Shown here one piece after another: positions 7,842 to 17,481 of a stretch of 64,000 nucleotides of DNA. Origin of the DNA: Nitrosospira multiformis. GTDB taxonomy: Bacteria; Pseudomonadota; Gammaproteobacteria; Burkholderiales; Nitrosomonadaceae. A program made the translations under genes and the position numbers. Positions within the stretch are counted from its first letter, which is position 1, and the number at the start of each line of letters is the position of its first letter. The notes beneath the pieces are model-generated. The model ran no database searches and had not been told where the DNA came from. It saw only the letters and a list, made by a program, of their open reading frames with translations. The stretch lies in NCBI RefSeq assembly GCF_900103165.1, contig NZ_FNKY01000001.1, forward strand, positions 2,852,001-2,916,000, read 5' to 3'.

Positions 7842-10181
7842 ATGAAGTATCGCGGGTTAAGCGCAGCGTTTTTATGGACGGTCATATCGGTTTCAATCGG
7901 TCAGGCCTGGTCTGCCGGCACAGTAACCCCTGAATCGCCACAGGGAACAGGACCCAATCGGATAGAGAACCCGATGGCCGCTATTCCGGAAACGAATGCC
8001 TTACGCACTAACAAGTTTGCGGCTCCCCCAGACCCGGATGTCGTTACGCTCAACTTCGTCAACGCCGAGATTGAAGGCGTGGTGAAAGCGGTGAGCGAGA
8101 TAACCCGGAAGAACTTCATGCTTGATCCGCGCGTCAAGGGCACCATCAATATTGTTTCAGCAAAGCCGATGCCCAGATCGCTGGTATACGATGTATTCCT
8201 GTCCGCATTGCGGCTGCATGGTTATGCGGCGATTGAGGATTATGGCGTCATCAAAATTGTTCCCGAGAGCGATGCCAAGCTTTACCAGACCCCCACTCTA
8301 GGTCCGAACGATAAGCGCCCTGCCGCCGGCGACCGGATCCAGACACAGGTATTCACGCTGGAGCACGAATCGGCGATACAAATGGTTCCCGTACTGCGCC
8401 CGCTGATCGCCCCCAACAACAGCATTACCGCCAACCAGAACAGCAATACGCTGATTATCACCGATTACGCAAGCAACCTTCAGCGCCTGGAAAAAATCAT
8501 CCACGCGGTCGATCAGCCTAGCGGGACCGATCCGATTTCCATATCGCTTCAGCATGCTTCGGCCATTGATGTCGCGCAAACGGTTAATCGCCTGTTTGCG
8601 GAAGCAGCGCAAACGCAAATCTCGGCAGAGTCTGGAGGGGGGCAAATCCAACGCTTTATGGTTGTCGCAGATGCACGGTCGAACACGCTGCTGGCACGTT
8701 CGGGAGATCCGGCGGCACTTAACCGGCTGCGTCAATTGGTGGCAATACTGGATCAACCCACCAGCGCGGGCGGCAATATACATGTCGTTTTTCTGAAAAA
8801 TGCCGACGCGGTGAAACTTGCCGAAACCTTGCGGGCGATCTATCACCACACCACGCCATCGCCATCAGCCTCACCATCCGGGGGTACGGGCCAAACAACC
8901 GGCACGGCTTTTGGAACGTCTTCTCTTGGCGGTTCCACCGGCACCACTAATCCCTCTTCCGGTTTTTCCGGGGGAACAGTTTCCGCCGTTTCGACGATGA
9001 CGCCAGCTCCGATGCAAACACAAACCACCGGCTCTTCCATGATGCAAAGCATCATTCAGGCGGATGCGGCCACCAACTCGATCATTATTACCGCGCCCGA
9101 CGCGATTTATAACAATTTGCGTGCGGTGATAGAAAAGCTCGATGTGCGCCGTGTGCAAGTATATATCGAGGCGCTGATTGCCGAGATTACCGCCGACCGG
9201 GCTGCGGAATTCGGGATTCAGTGGCAGAACATAATCGACAGCAGCCAGAGCGGCACGCAGGTGGTTGGCGGCACCAGTTTTAATACGGGAGTCACCGGTG
9301 GCGGAAATATTCTCAATATAGCTCAGAATCCACTTTCCGCGGGGCCTGGGCTGACCATCGGGATTATGAAAGGTCTTGTTACCGCCATCCCCGGCATCGG
9401 GCCCGTAATCAACCTGCATGCGCTTATCCGCGCGCTGGAAACGGATGTCAACGCCAACATTCTCTCCACCCCGACATTGCTCACGCTGAATAACGAAGAA
9501 GCCAGGATTGTCATCGGTCAAAACGTACCGATTCTTACTGGTCAGTTTATTCCACCCGTGGGCGGCGCTGCAACATCACCGTTTCAGACCGTCACTCGCC
9601 AGGACGTCGGGTTATCACTGAGAATCAAGCCGCTCATCTCCGAAGGCGGTACTGTTCGCGTGCAGATTTTTCAGGAGGTATCCAGCGTCGTTCCCGGCAC
9701 GATCAATGCAACCAATGGACTGATTACGAACAAACGCTCTATCGAGTCGACAGTGCTGGTCGACGATGGTCAGATTATCGTGCTCGGCGGTTTGATACAG
9801 GAAACCGTTAACGACGCGGTTGAAAGACTTCCGCTGGTTGGAGAAATTCCATGGGTCGGCCATCTATTCAGCTACAACAAGCGCTCGCGCAATAAAACCA
9901 ATCTGATGGTATTCCTGCGTCCGACACTGATTCGCGATAGCGAGAATGCCGAGCTGCCCACCAATACACAATATGACCGGGTTCTGAGCGACCAGAACAA
10001 GGCCAAACCAAAATATCATCCTATCCTTCCGGATCTGGAATCACCCAGCCTGCCGCCGCGTCCACCGCAAGCCCCCGCAGACCTGGAATCACCGAGCCTG
10101 CCGCCGCATCCACCGAAAGCTTCCGCGATCCCTGATGAGATCGACATCCCTGACGGCACCGGACCCAGTGTAAAACGATGA
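7842..10181 (+). CDS. gspD: Type II secretion outer-membrane secretin (GspD)
   Basis: 779 residues from ATG 7842 (MKYRGLSAAFLWTVISVSIG, a Sec signal); an upstream frame to 7713 would read into the gspC tail. Domains in order: N0 (about 55-125), N1, N2 and N3 ring-building domains, a Ser/Thr/Gly-rich loop inserted in N3 (about 340-400), then the secretin barrel with VPILTGQF and the VLVDDGQIIVLGGLI signature. The C-terminal tail carries two near-identical Pro-rich units (DLESPSLPPRPPQAPA and DLESPSLPPHPPKASA). It forms the outer-membrane pore. Confidence 0.97.
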   Translation: MKYRGLSAAFLWTVISVSIGQAWSAGTVTPESPQGTGPNRIENPMAAIPETNALRTNKFAAPPDPDVVTLNFVNAEIEGVVKAVSEITRKNFMLDPRVKGTINIVSAKPMPRSLVYDVFLSALRLHGYAAIEDYGVIKIVPESDAKLYQTPTLGPNDKRPAAGDRIQTQVFTLEHESAIQMVPVLRPLIAPNNSITANQNSNTLIITDYASNLQRLEKIIHAVDQPSGTDPISISLQHASAIDVAQTVNRLFAEAAQTQISAESGGGQIQRFMVVADARSNTLLARSGDPAALNRLRQLVAILDQPTSAGGNIHVVFLKNADAVKLAETLRAIYHHTTPSPSASPSGGTGQTTGTAFGTSSLGGSTGTTNPSSGFSGGTVSAVSTMTPAPMQTQTTGSSMMQSIIQADAATNSIIITAPDAIYNNLRAVIEKLDVRRVQVYIEALIAEITADRAAEFGIQWQNIIDSSQSGTQVVGGTSFNTGVTGGGNILNIAQNPLSAGPGLTIGIMKGLVTAIPGIGPVINLHALIRALETDVNANILSTPTLLTLNNEEARIVIGQNVPILTGQFIPPVGGAATSPFQTVTRQDVGLSLRIKPLISEGGTVRVQIFQEVSSVVPGTINATNGLITNKRSIESTVLVDDGQIIVLGGLIQETVNDAVERLPLVGEIPWVGHLFSYNKRSRNKTNLMVFLRPTLIRDSENAELPTNTQYDRVLSDQNKAKPKYHPILPDLESPSLPPRPPQAPADLESPSLPPHPPKASAIPDEIDIPDGTGPSVKR

Positions 10182-10194
10182 ATACTTCACCCCC

Positions 10195-11667
10195 ATGACT
10201 TTCTCGGATAGGGTCCCCTATGCGTTTGTCAAGACCAGCGGCGTCGTCGTGACTTCCATCGACAATGGTCTGGCGGAAGTAGCTGTCCGCAGCGGCGCAC
10301 AAATCAGCGCATTGGCGGAATTGCGCCGTGTTCTTGGCATCCCTTTGCATGCGCGTCGTATTGGTACCGTCGAGTTTGATGAGCTTGTTTCCACCCTCTA
10401 TAACGGTGCAGCAGCGGGTACCGCCGCGCTTACCGGTGATCTGGTGCAGGATATAGACCTCTCAAGGTTATTGCAGGAGTTGCCAAAAGTCGAAGATCTG
10501 CTCGAAAGCCAGGATGATGCACCGGTTATCCGTCTCATTAATGCGCTGTTTACGCAGGCGCTACGCAATACCGCCTCGGATATTCACATTGAGCCCTATG
10601 AAACCCGTTCGGTGGTGCGATTACGCATCGACGGTACGCTCCGGGATCTGATCGAACCGGCGCGCGCACTGCACGCTGCCCTCGTCTCACGCATCAAGAT
10701 CATGGCGCACCTTGATATTGCGGAGAAGCGCCTGCCGCAAGACGGGCGGATTACGTTACGAATGGCCGGCAGACCGATTGACGTACGCGTATCCACGATT
10801 CCCACCGTCCATGGCGAACGCGTAGTGCTGCGTTTGCTTGATAAGCAAGCCGGACGGCTTGACCTGTCGCGGCTCGGCATGGATGATGCCACACTGGCGC
10901 ATATGGACAGGCTTATCCGGGAGCCCCACGGTATTATCCTGGTGACCGGCCCCACCGGCTCAGGCAAGACAACCACGCTTTATGCCGCGCTCTCACGGCT
11001 TGATTCGGCCACACTCAATATCATGACTGTTGAGGATCCCATCGAGTATGATCTTGATGGCATCAGCCAAACGCAGATAAATACCCGCATTGAAATGAGT
11101 TTTGCGCGGGCTTTACGCACCATTTTGCGCCAGGACCCCGATGTCATCATGATCGGAGAAATCCGGGATCTTGAAACCGCGCAGATCGCGGTGCAGGCCA
11201 GCCTTACCGGTCATCTGGTATTCGCTACCCTGCACACCAACGATGCGGTGAGCGCGGTCACCCGGCTCGTGGATATGGGTGTAGAACCCTTTCTGCTCGC
11301 GTCCAGCCTGATCGGAGTGGGCGCCCAGCGTCTGGTACGCCGGGTTTGCCTGGAATGCCGCGAACCCTTCGCCGGCGATGCGGCGCAGCTGCAATCCCTC
11401 GGATTCGATTCGGCAACCAACATTTTTTATAAAGCACAAGGATGCGCTGCCTGCAATCACTCCGGCTATCGGGGTCGTACCGGTATTTATGAGTTGCTGA
11501 CGGTTGACAACGACCTGCGCCGCCGCATTCATGACCGAGCGTCCGAGCAAGACCTGCGAGAGTATGTGGTTTCCCGCGGCATGCGGTCACTACGGGATGA
11601 TGGCATGCGCCTGGTTGCACAAGGTGTAACCAGTCTGGAAGAAGTCGTGCGCGTGACGCGCGAATAG
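10195..11667 (+). CDS. gspE: Type II secretion ATPase (GspE)
   Basis: 490 residues. N1E-type domain, then the motor domain with Walker A GPTGSGKTTT (about residue 251), Asp box, Walker B VIMIGEIRDLETAQ and His box. A zinc-binding four-Cys module (CLEC ... CAAC, about residues 384-421) is as in canonical GspE. It powers pseudopilus growth through GspL and GspF. It starts 13 bases after gspD. Confidence 0.97.
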   Translation: MTFSDRVPYAFVKTSGVVVTSIDNGLAEVAVRSGAQISALAELRRVLGIPLHARRIGTVEFDELVSTLYNGAAAGTAALTGDLVQDIDLSRLLQELPKVEDLLESQDDAPVIRLINALFTQALRNTASDIHIEPYETRSVVRLRIDGTLRDLIEPARALHAALVSRIKIMAHLDIAEKRLPQDGRITLRMAGRPIDVRVSTIPTVHGERVVLRLLDKQAGRLDLSRLGMDDATLAHMDRLIREPHGIILVTGPTGSGKTTTLYAALSRLDSATLNIMTVEDPIEYDLDGISQTQINTRIEMSFARALRTILRQDPDVIMIGEIRDLETAQIAVQASLTGHLVFATLHTNDAVSAVTRLVDMGVEPFLLASSLIGVGAQRLVRRVCLECREPFAGDAAQLQSLGFDSATNIFYKAQGCAACNHSGYRGRTGIYELLTVDNDLRRRIHDRASEQDLREYVVSRGMRSLRDDGMRLVAQGVTSLEEVVRVTRE

Positions 11668-11681
11668 GGCCTCCTTAATCC

Positions 11682-11792
11682 TAAATCCGGTAGTTGGATG
11701 GCCTCACCCGGAAAACGAGAGTTGAACAATACAGAATATTGTTATTAATCATACTACTAATCTATTAAATGAGCGGTCAACTACCGGATTTA
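11682..11792. repeat. MITE-like inverted-repeat element, copy 2 (gspE/gspF junction)
   Basis: A 111-bp element with perfect 15-bp ends, TAAATCCGGTAGTTG at 11682 and its complement ending at 11792. It lies between the gspE stop and the gspF ATG (11798), ending five bases before that start codon. Its right half (reading inward ACCGCTCATTTAATAGATYA and GATTAATAACAATATT) matches the left half of copy 3 at 16029. Confidence 0.88.
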
Positions 11793-11797
11793 GGTTA

Positions 11798-13003
11798 ATG
11801 GAAGCATACCGCTATGAAGCGCTAGACGCAGCGGGCCGTACGGTATCCGGCGTGGTGCAGGCCGATACGCCGCGTCAGGCGCGTGCGCAATTGCGTGCCC
11901 AGGGTTTGTTGCCTTCGGTGGTCGATCAGGTGCGGGCCCGGGAGCAGGCGCAGCTACTCTGGACGCGGGGCATTTCTTCGGCTGAACTGAGTCTCTTGAC
12001 AAGACAGCTGGCGACGTTGCTGTCGGCTGGCTTGACTGTGGAGCAGTCGCTAACGGCGCTGATCGAGGAGTCCACCGAACCCGCGACACGAGAATTGCTG
12101 GGCGGCATTAAAACCGAGGTAACCGGGGGACTCTCCCTCGCCGGTGCTCTGGGCAGCTACGGCAAGAGCTTCCCCGATTTCTACCGCGCACTGGTGCATG
12201 GGGGTGAGGAATCCGGCGCATTGCCTCTAATCTTGCAGCATCTGGCAGATTATCTCGATGCACGGCAGGCCATGAAGCAAAAAACCAGCCTTGCCCTTCT
12301 CTATCCGATTCTGGTTACAGTGGTAGCAATTCTGATTGTTACCGGTCTACTGGTTTATGTCGTACCGCAAGTGGTACAGGTATTCCAGCATTCACGCCAG
12401 AGCCTGCCTTTTCTAACACGTGCGCTGATTGGATTGAGCGATTTTCTCGGCATGGCATGGCCCTATCTTCTCACGGCTACCACTGGCGGTCTGATCGCCG
12501 CCCGCATGATGCTGCGTCACGACAGGGCAAAGTACCGGTGGCACGCCCTGCTGCTGCGAATGCCCTGGCTGGGATCGCTCATTCGCGGTGAAAACACCTC
12601 CCGTTTCGCCAGCACTCTCTCGATTCTGGTCGGGGGCGGCGTGCCGCTTCTTACCGCGCTCAGTTCCGGTGCGCGCGTAATGAGTAACGTAGTAATGCGC
12701 AAGGCAATCGAAGACACCATCGCGCGGGTACGCGAAGGGGCGGGCCTCGCCCGGGCGTTGCGTGAAACACGCGTATTTCCACCCTTGCTTGTCCATCTGG
12801 TGGCAAGTGGAGAAATGAGCGGCAAACTGGCGCAAATGCTCGAACGTGCCGCACAGCTTGAAACCCGGGCGCTCGAACGGCGCCTGGCAGTATTTCTGAC
12901 GCTGCTTGAGCCAGTCATGATCCTGGTAATGGGCGGAATTGTACTGCTCATCGTTCTCGCCATACTGCTCCCCATTATCGAGATTAACCAGTTGGTGCAC
13001 TAA
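11798..13003 (+). CDS. gspF: Type II secretion inner-membrane protein F (GspF)
   Basis: 401 residues. Two repeated cytoplasmic GspF domains (about 70-190 and 270-390) and three membrane segments (about 170-195, 220-240, 375-398). The N-terminus MEAYRYEALDAAGRTVSGVV is characteristic. It is the platform protein thought to couple GspE motion to pilin insertion. The native upstream region has been displaced by the repeat element ending at 11792. It is the last gene of the plus block and converges on metZ. Confidence 0.96.
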   Translation: MEAYRYEALDAAGRTVSGVVQADTPRQARAQLRAQGLLPSVVDQVRAREQAQLLWTRGISSAELSLLTRQLATLLSAGLTVEQSLTALIEESTEPATRELLGGIKTEVTGGLSLAGALGSYGKSFPDFYRALVHGGEESGALPLILQHLADYLDARQAMKQKTSLALLYPILVTVVAILIVTGLLVYVVPQVVQVFQHSRQSLPFLTRALIGLSDFLGMAWPYLLTATTGGLIAARMMLRHDRAKYRWHALLLRMPWLGSLIRGENTSRFASTLSILVGGGVPLLTALSSGARVMSNVVMRKAIEDTIARVREGAGLARALRETRVFPPLLVHLVASGEMSGKLAQMLERAAQLETRALERRLAVFLTLLEPVMILVMGGIVLLIVLAILLPIIEINQLVH

Positions 13004-13033
13004 GGAATTTCTGAGCTGGTTGCCCCGTGGACA

Positions 13034-14215
13034 CTATGATGCGTTTAATCCCTTTGCCAGATCGGCCTTGATATCCTTGACCGCTTCGAGCCCCACTGCG
13101 ATTCTCAGGAGACCGTCGGTGATGCCCGCCGCATCCCGGTTTTCCTGACTGATACGCGCGTGGGTGGTCGTAGCTGGATGTGTAAGCGTACTCTTGGTAT
13201 CGCCCAGGTTGGCGGTGATCGAAATCAGCCGGACAGAGTCCACCACCCGCCACGCCGCCTCTTTTCCATTCTTCAATTCAAATGAAACAATACCACCGCC
13301 GGCTTTCTGCTGACGTTTGGCAAGCGCATGCTGCGGATGCGACGGCAGGCCAGGGTAATGAACTCTTGCCACGCCGGGCTGCGCTTCCAGCCAGCGGGCA
13401 ATTTGCAGGGCATTTGCGCAATGAGTCTCCATGCGAACCTTCAGGGTTTCCATTCCTTTCAGAATTACCCAGGCGTTAAATGGGCTCAGGGTCGGTCCGG
13501 CGGTACGCAAGAAGCCGAATACCCCTTGTTCCATCACCAGATCCCGCCTTCCCAGTACCGCCCCCCCCAGCACCCTGCCCTGACCTTCAAGGTACTTGGT
13601 GGCGGAATGAATCACCAGATCTGCACCCAGATCCAGTGGCCGTTGCAGTGCCGGTGAACAAAAGCAATTGTCGACTGCAAGCCATGCGCCGGCTTTTTTT
13701 GCCACCGCCGCAAGCGCGGCGATATCCGAAATTTCCGTGAGCGGATTTGAGGGTGTTTCTATGAACAATAATTTTGTATTGGGTTTTATCGCCGCCTCCC
13801 AGGCTGCAATATCGGTGGCGGAAACAAAAGTTGTCTCGATATTGAAGCGCTTGAGGATATTATTGAACAGGTTCACCGTGGCCCCGAACAAGCTGCGCGA
13901 TGCAATCACGTGATCCCCGGCGGAAAGCAGCCCCATGACGCAGGCAAGTATTGCCGACATGCCTGAAGAAGTCGCTACGCAGGCTTCCGCCCCTTCCAGG
14001 GCCGCAAGCCGCTCTTCGAAAGCCGTCACCGTGGGATTGGTAAAGCGCGAGTATATATTTCCCGGTTCCACGCCGGAGAAGCGCGCCGCGGCTTGGGCGG
14101 CGCTGTCAAATACAAAGCTTGAAGTCAGGTATAAAGCTTCAGAGTGTTCATTGAATTGGCTGCGGTGAATACCCGTATGCAGTGCCAATGTTTCCAGTTC
14201 AAAATCATCAGACAT
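13034..14215 (-). CDS. metZ: O-succinylhomoserine sulfhydrylase (MetZ)
   Basis: 393 residues from ATG 14215 (MSDDFELETLALHTG), with GGGGGA just upstream; a start at 14248 would fall in the leader hairpin region. PLP-dependent Cys/Met metabolism fold: SSGMSAILACVM, the cofactor Lys in SATKYLEGQGR, and the substrate loop SLGDTKSTLTHPATTTH (here NLGDTKSTLTHPATTTH). It makes homocysteine directly from O-succinylhomoserine and sulfide. Expression is likely controlled by the SAM-II aptamer and hairpin in its leader. Its downstream end lies 31 bases from the end of gspF. Confidence 0.93.
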   Translation of the reverse strand: MSDDFELETLALHTGIHRSQFNEHSEALYLTSSFVFDSAAQAAARFSGVEPGNIYSRFTNPTVTAFEERLAALEGAEACVATSSGMSAILACVMGLLSAGDHVIASRSLFGATVNLFNNILKRFNIETTFVSATDIAAWEAAIKPNTKLLFIETPSNPLTEISDIAALAAVAKKAGAWLAVDNCFCSPALQRPLDLGADLVIHSATKYLEGQGRVLGGAVLGRRDLVMEQGVFGFLRTAGPTLSPFNAWVILKGMETLKVRMETHCANALQIARWLEAQPGVARVHYPGLPSHPQHALAKRQQKAGGGIVSFELKNGKEAAWRVVDSVRLISITANLGDTKSTLTHPATTTHARISQENRDAAGITDGLLRIAVGLEAVKDIKADLAKGLNAS

Positions 14216-14230
14216 GCGAATCCCCCAAAT

Positions 14231-14263
14231 AAAAAACCCGCTCAGCATTTGCCAAAACGGGTT
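14231..14263 (-). terminator. Intrinsic terminator-like hairpin in the metZ leader
   Basis: Read on the minus strand, AACCCG pairs with CGGGTT across a loop of about 17 bases and runs straight into TTTT, between the SAM-II aptamer and metZ. Its 5' arm overlaps the 3' strand of the aptamer, so the two structures should compete. A short CGGG-GAA-CCCG hairpin is a further alternative. It could also end stray purF transcripts. Confidence 0.65.
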
Positions 14264-14321
14264 CCCCGCTTTAGCCGAATTTATAACGCGCCCGCAAGCT
14301 GAACATCAAATCGGCGCACAT
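14261..14321 (-). promoter_or_regulatory. SAM-II (SAM-alpha) riboswitch upstream of metZ
   Basis: The minus-strand leader reads, in order, the P1 arm TGCGCC, GATTTG, GCTTGC, the closing arm GGCGCG, TTATAAA and GGCTAAAG. This is the conserved layout of the SAM-II aptamer (P1 stem, GAUUUG loop start, GCUUGC, A-rich L3, GCUAAA). GUUC in the loop can pair with GAAC after GCUAAAGCGG to form the pseudoknot. Location before a methionine-pathway gene is the classic setting. The call was made by eye. Confidence 0.85.
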
Positions 14322-14398
14322 CATTAAACTACGCTTGGTAACTGTTTTTGTCAAATACCCATCAATGAAACTCCGGATAGGTTTCCAGTTTCCCCGCC

Positions 14399-15919
14399 TT
14401 AATCCGCCGCCGCCAGATTCAAATCCAGTTGCGTGCTGGACCCGGTTCGCGACAGTGGAGCACCGCCGTTGCGTTGCGCCTCCAGGACGGCCAGATACTC
14501 CTCGGTGACATCACCGGTAATGTAATGGCCATCGAAACAGGATGTTTCATAATGCGTAATGGATGGATTGACCCGGGATACCTCTTTTATGAGGGAATCG
14601 AGTTCCTGGAAAACGAGGTGATCGGCACCGATCTCGCGACAGATTTCATCATCATCCCGGCCAGTCGCGATGAGTTCCTCGCGTGTCGGCATATCAATCC
14701 CATAGACGTTGGGAAACCTGACGGGCGGGGCGGCGGAAGCAAAATATACCTTATGCGCCCCTGCCCCCTGCGCCATTTGCACGATCTCCCGGCTGGTCGT
14801 CCCGCGCACGATTGAATCGTCCACCAGCAGCACATTCTTGCCGCTAAATTCCACGCGCATGGCATTGAGCTTTTGGCGCACCGACTTACGCCGCTGCTGC
14901 TGTCCTGGCATGATGAAGGTCCGGCCAATATAGCGATTCTTGACGAAACCCTCGCGGAAACTCACCCCCAGGCGATTTGCCAGTTGCAAGGCACTGGGGC
15001 GGCCAGAATCAGGAATTGGAATGACCACGTCGATATCCAGATGCCGCATGGTTTTGGTAATTTTGTCGGCAAGGCTCTCACCCATGTTCAGCCGCGTTTC
15101 ATATACGGAAATACCGTCCATCACCGAATCTGGGCGCGCCATGTAGACATACTCGAAGATACATGGATTAAGCACGGGATGAGCGGCACATTGCTTGTTG
15201 TAGAAATTCCCGTCCCCATCGATAAAAATCGCTTCTCCCGGCGCGATATCCCGTACCAGCTTGAACCCCAGCGTATCGAGCGCCACGCTCTCGGAGGCCA
15301 CCAGATACTCCATCCCTTGTTCGGTATCAGCACAACCGAACACCAGCGGGCGTATGCCATAAGGATCGCGAAAAGCCAGTAACCCATAACCGGCGATCAT
15401 TGCCACGACCGCATATGCGCCCCGGCAACGCCGGTGGACCCCCGACACCGCGGCAAAAATGGCGGCGGGGTCAAGATGATAGTTTTTCGTGCTTTGCTGC
15501 AACTCGTGAGCCAGTACATTAAGGAGTACTTCCGAATCGGAATTCGTATTGACGTGACGCAGGTCCTCACGAAACAATTCCTGATTGAGTTGTGCCGCAT
15601 TGGTGAGGTTGCCGTTATGCCCGAGTACGATGCCAAACGGCGAGTTAACATAAAATGGCTGCGCCTCGGCCGAAGATTCGGAGGAACCCGCGGTGGGATA
15701 TCTCACATGCGCGATACCCATATTGCCAGTCAGCGCACGCATGTTCCGGGTGCGAAATACATCCCGTACCATCCCGTTGCCCTTGTGCATATGAAACGTG
15801 TTGTCCTGGGCGGTAACGATGCCGGCCGCATCCTGTCCACGATGCTGAAGTACCAGCAGCCCATCGTATAGCAATTGGTTAGCGGGAGCTTGTGCGACCA
15901 GACCCAGAATTCCACACAT
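14399..15919 (-). CDS. purF: Amidophosphoribosyltransferase (PurF)
   Basis: 506 residues from ATG 15919 ([10 protein letters not shown]), chosen because Cys2 must become the N-terminal nucleophile; upstream in-frame codons were rejected for that reason. N-terminal class II glutaminase domain ([22 protein letters not shown]), C-terminal phosphoribosyltransferase domain with [18 protein letters not shown]. It catalyses the first committed step of purine synthesis. Follows cvpA, the usual bacterial order, but a 232-bp repeat element separates them. Confidence 0.97.
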   Translation of the reverse strand: MCGILGLVAQAPANQLLYDGLLVLQHRGQDAAGIVTAQDNTFHMHKGNGMVRDVFRTRNMRALTGNMGIAHVRYPTAGSSESSAEAQPFYVNSPFGIVLGHNGNLTNAAQLNQELFREDLRHVNTNSDSEVLLNVLAHELQQSTKNYHLDPAAIFAAVSGVHRRCRGAYAVVAMIAGYGLLAFRDPYGIRPLVFGCADTEQGMEYLVASESVALDTLGFKLVRDIAPGEAIFIDGDGNFYNKQCAAHPVLNPCIFEYVYMARPDSVMDGISVYETRLNMGESLADKITKTMRHLDIDVVIPIPDSGRPSALQLANRLGVSFREGFVKNRYIGRTFIMPGQQQRRKSVRQKLNAMRVEFSGKNVLLVDDSIVRGTTSREIVQMAQGAGAHKVYFASAAPPVRFPNVYGIDMPTREELIATGRDDDEICREIGADHLVFQELDSLIKEVSRVNPSITHYETSCFDGHYITGDVTEEYLAVLEAQRNGGAPLSRTGSSTQLDLNLAAAD

Positions 15920-16028
15920 CATTGCACTCCGTAAAAGTAACTTGGATAACGCTGTACAGGAAAGCGCAAAGAAATTTCTCTCATAACGTACCGGCAAATA
16001 CGCAGGACGTTATAAGTATCTATTATCC

Positions 16029-16260
16029 TAAATCCAGCAGTTGACCGCTCATTTAATAGATCAGTGTTGTGATTAATAACAATATTTCGTATTATTTTGC
16101 GCTCACCTTTTGGGTGAGTCCGCTACAGGGCAGATTGAACGGTTTTTACGGCGCATGGCAGTGTTGCAACTCCTTGGAATGGAATGACCATTCCGCGTCG
16201 TTGCGCCTCGCTCTGCACCCCAAAAACCGCACACTCCGCCCCGCCCAACTGCCGGATTTA
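16029..16260. repeat. MITE-like inverted-repeat element, copy 3 (cvpA/purF)
   Basis: A 232-bp element with ends TAAATCCAGCAGTTG (16029) and CAACTGCCGGATTTA (to 16260), one mismatch between arms; both are extended by outer bases (TCC / GGA). The left half matches copy 2, and the extra length is in the right half. It lies in the cvpA-purF gap, about 110 bases before purF. Confidence 0.85.
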
Positions 16261-16279
16261 GGATTATATTTGCAAATGC

Positions 16280-16789
16280 TCATTGTTCACGCTTCAGTTT
16301 CACGTAACTGATGCGCCCGGACAAATCCTTTGGCAACCACGGTATCGCCATCATCGCCGCTGTCTCCAATGGCTTGCTCAGTAAAGCCTTCTGCCAGAAC
16401 GGCTCTTGTGGCAACGCGGTCAGCCCCGCTGCCAATACCATCAATAGCACGACCAGCAACCCGCGCATAAACCCGAATAACGAACCAAAAAACCTGTCGG
16501 CGAATCCCAGTCCCACGGTCTTTATCAGAGCCGATATCAACATGGTAATCAACGCCATCGTCAGCAACGTCGACAAGAACACCGCAGCAAATGCCAGCAA
16601 CATACGCAGCGATTCGCCGGTAATGCTGGATGGCAGCATGGACACAAATCCCGCCGCGAACGAATTCGCCACCATGAATGCGACTACCCAGCCCGCCAGC
16701 GAAAACAATTCGCGTACGACCCCACGCATCACGCTCAGTAGAATCGATACAACAAGTATGGCAAGAACGGCGTAATCAAAAATAGTCAT
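16280..16789 (-). CDS. cvpA: CvpA family membrane protein
   Basis: 169 residues from ATG 16789 (MTIFDYAVLAILVVSILLSV); the first ATG upstream adds only five residues. Four hydrophobic segments (about 5-22, 28-50, 65-90, 103-125) and RGVVRELFSLAGWV, the CvpA signature. Named for colicin V production in E. coli, but its general role is unclear. The neighbours SPOR and purF are the usual ones. Confidence 0.9.
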   Translation of the reverse strand: MTIFDYAVLAILVVSILLSVMRGVVRELFSLAGWVVAFMVANSFAAGFVSMLPSSITGESLRMLLAFAAVFLSTLLTMALITMLISALIKTVGLGFADRFFGSLFGFMRGLLVVLLMVLAAGLTALPQEPFWQKALLSKPLETAAMMAIPWLPKDLSGRISYVKLKREQ

Positions 16790-16859
16790 TCGTAGCGGGA
16801 GCAAAATTACACAAGCGCGATTTGCCTATGCGGCAACGGATTCCATAAATTCATCGGCG

Positions 16860-17474
16860 CTATTTATCTGTGACTACGCCATCCAGCCCCAGCTTCTTCA
16901 ATTTCTCGCGGGCAACCTCCGCTTCCTCGCGGCTGGCAAAAGGGCCGGCGCGCACGCGCGTTATTTCCCCTTTGTCGGTCTTAAGCGTCTCCGTATAAAC
17001 CTTGGTGCCCTTGGATGCCAGACTTTGCTGCTGTTGCCGGGCCTTGGCCGGATCAGAGAACGCGCCCAATTGTACGACAAACATAGCCGTGGCGTCGGTG
17101 GCTTTAGCAACGCCTGATTCAACCTTGGTACTTGTACTCTTCCCATCCACAGCCGGCTTCTCCACCGGCTCATTCGAGGATTGAGCGGACTTTACGGGTG
17201 GTCCGGGTTCTTTTTGCGTTTCCTGCTGTACGCCCGTTACGGTTTTTTCGGGAGCAGGTGTTTTCATACCGGGAGCGCTTCCGGGAATGAATTCCTCCGC
17301 GACCTCTTCCGATGGAATACGGATGTCAATCTCCTGACTTCGCGGCTCCGGTTTACTATCCAGCACCATCGGCAAAATCACAACCGCTGCGATCACTAAC
17401 GTAATTGCACCAACCAGGCGCCTTCTTGCACGCTTTCTAAGTTGAATTTCTTCTTCGCTGACAGCTTTTGCCAT
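16860..17474 (-). CDS. SPOR domain protein (DedD-like)
   Basis: 204 residues. Basic cytoplasmic N-terminus (RKRARRRLVG), one membrane segment (about 20-40, AITLVIAAVVILPMVL), a Pro/Thr/Ser-rich periplasmic linker and a C-terminal SPOR domain (about 128-202: FVVQLGAFSDPAKARQQQQS, TRVRAGPFASREEAEVAREK). SPOR domains bind denuded septal peptidoglycan, so it probably acts at the division site. It lies between folC and cvpA, as in many Betaproteobacteria. A solitary repeat arm precedes its start. Confidence 0.9.
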   Translation of the reverse strand: MAKAVSEEEIQLRKRARRRLVGAITLVIAAVVILPMVLDSKPEPRSQEIDIRIPSEEVAEEFIPGSAPGMKTPAPEKTVTGVQQETQKEPGPPVKSAQSSNEPVEKPAVDGKSTSTKVESGVAKATDATAMFVVQLGAFSDPAKARQQQQSLASKGTKVYTETLKTDKGEITRVRAGPFASREEAEVAREKLKKLGLDGVVTDK

Positions 17475-17481
17475 TTGAATC

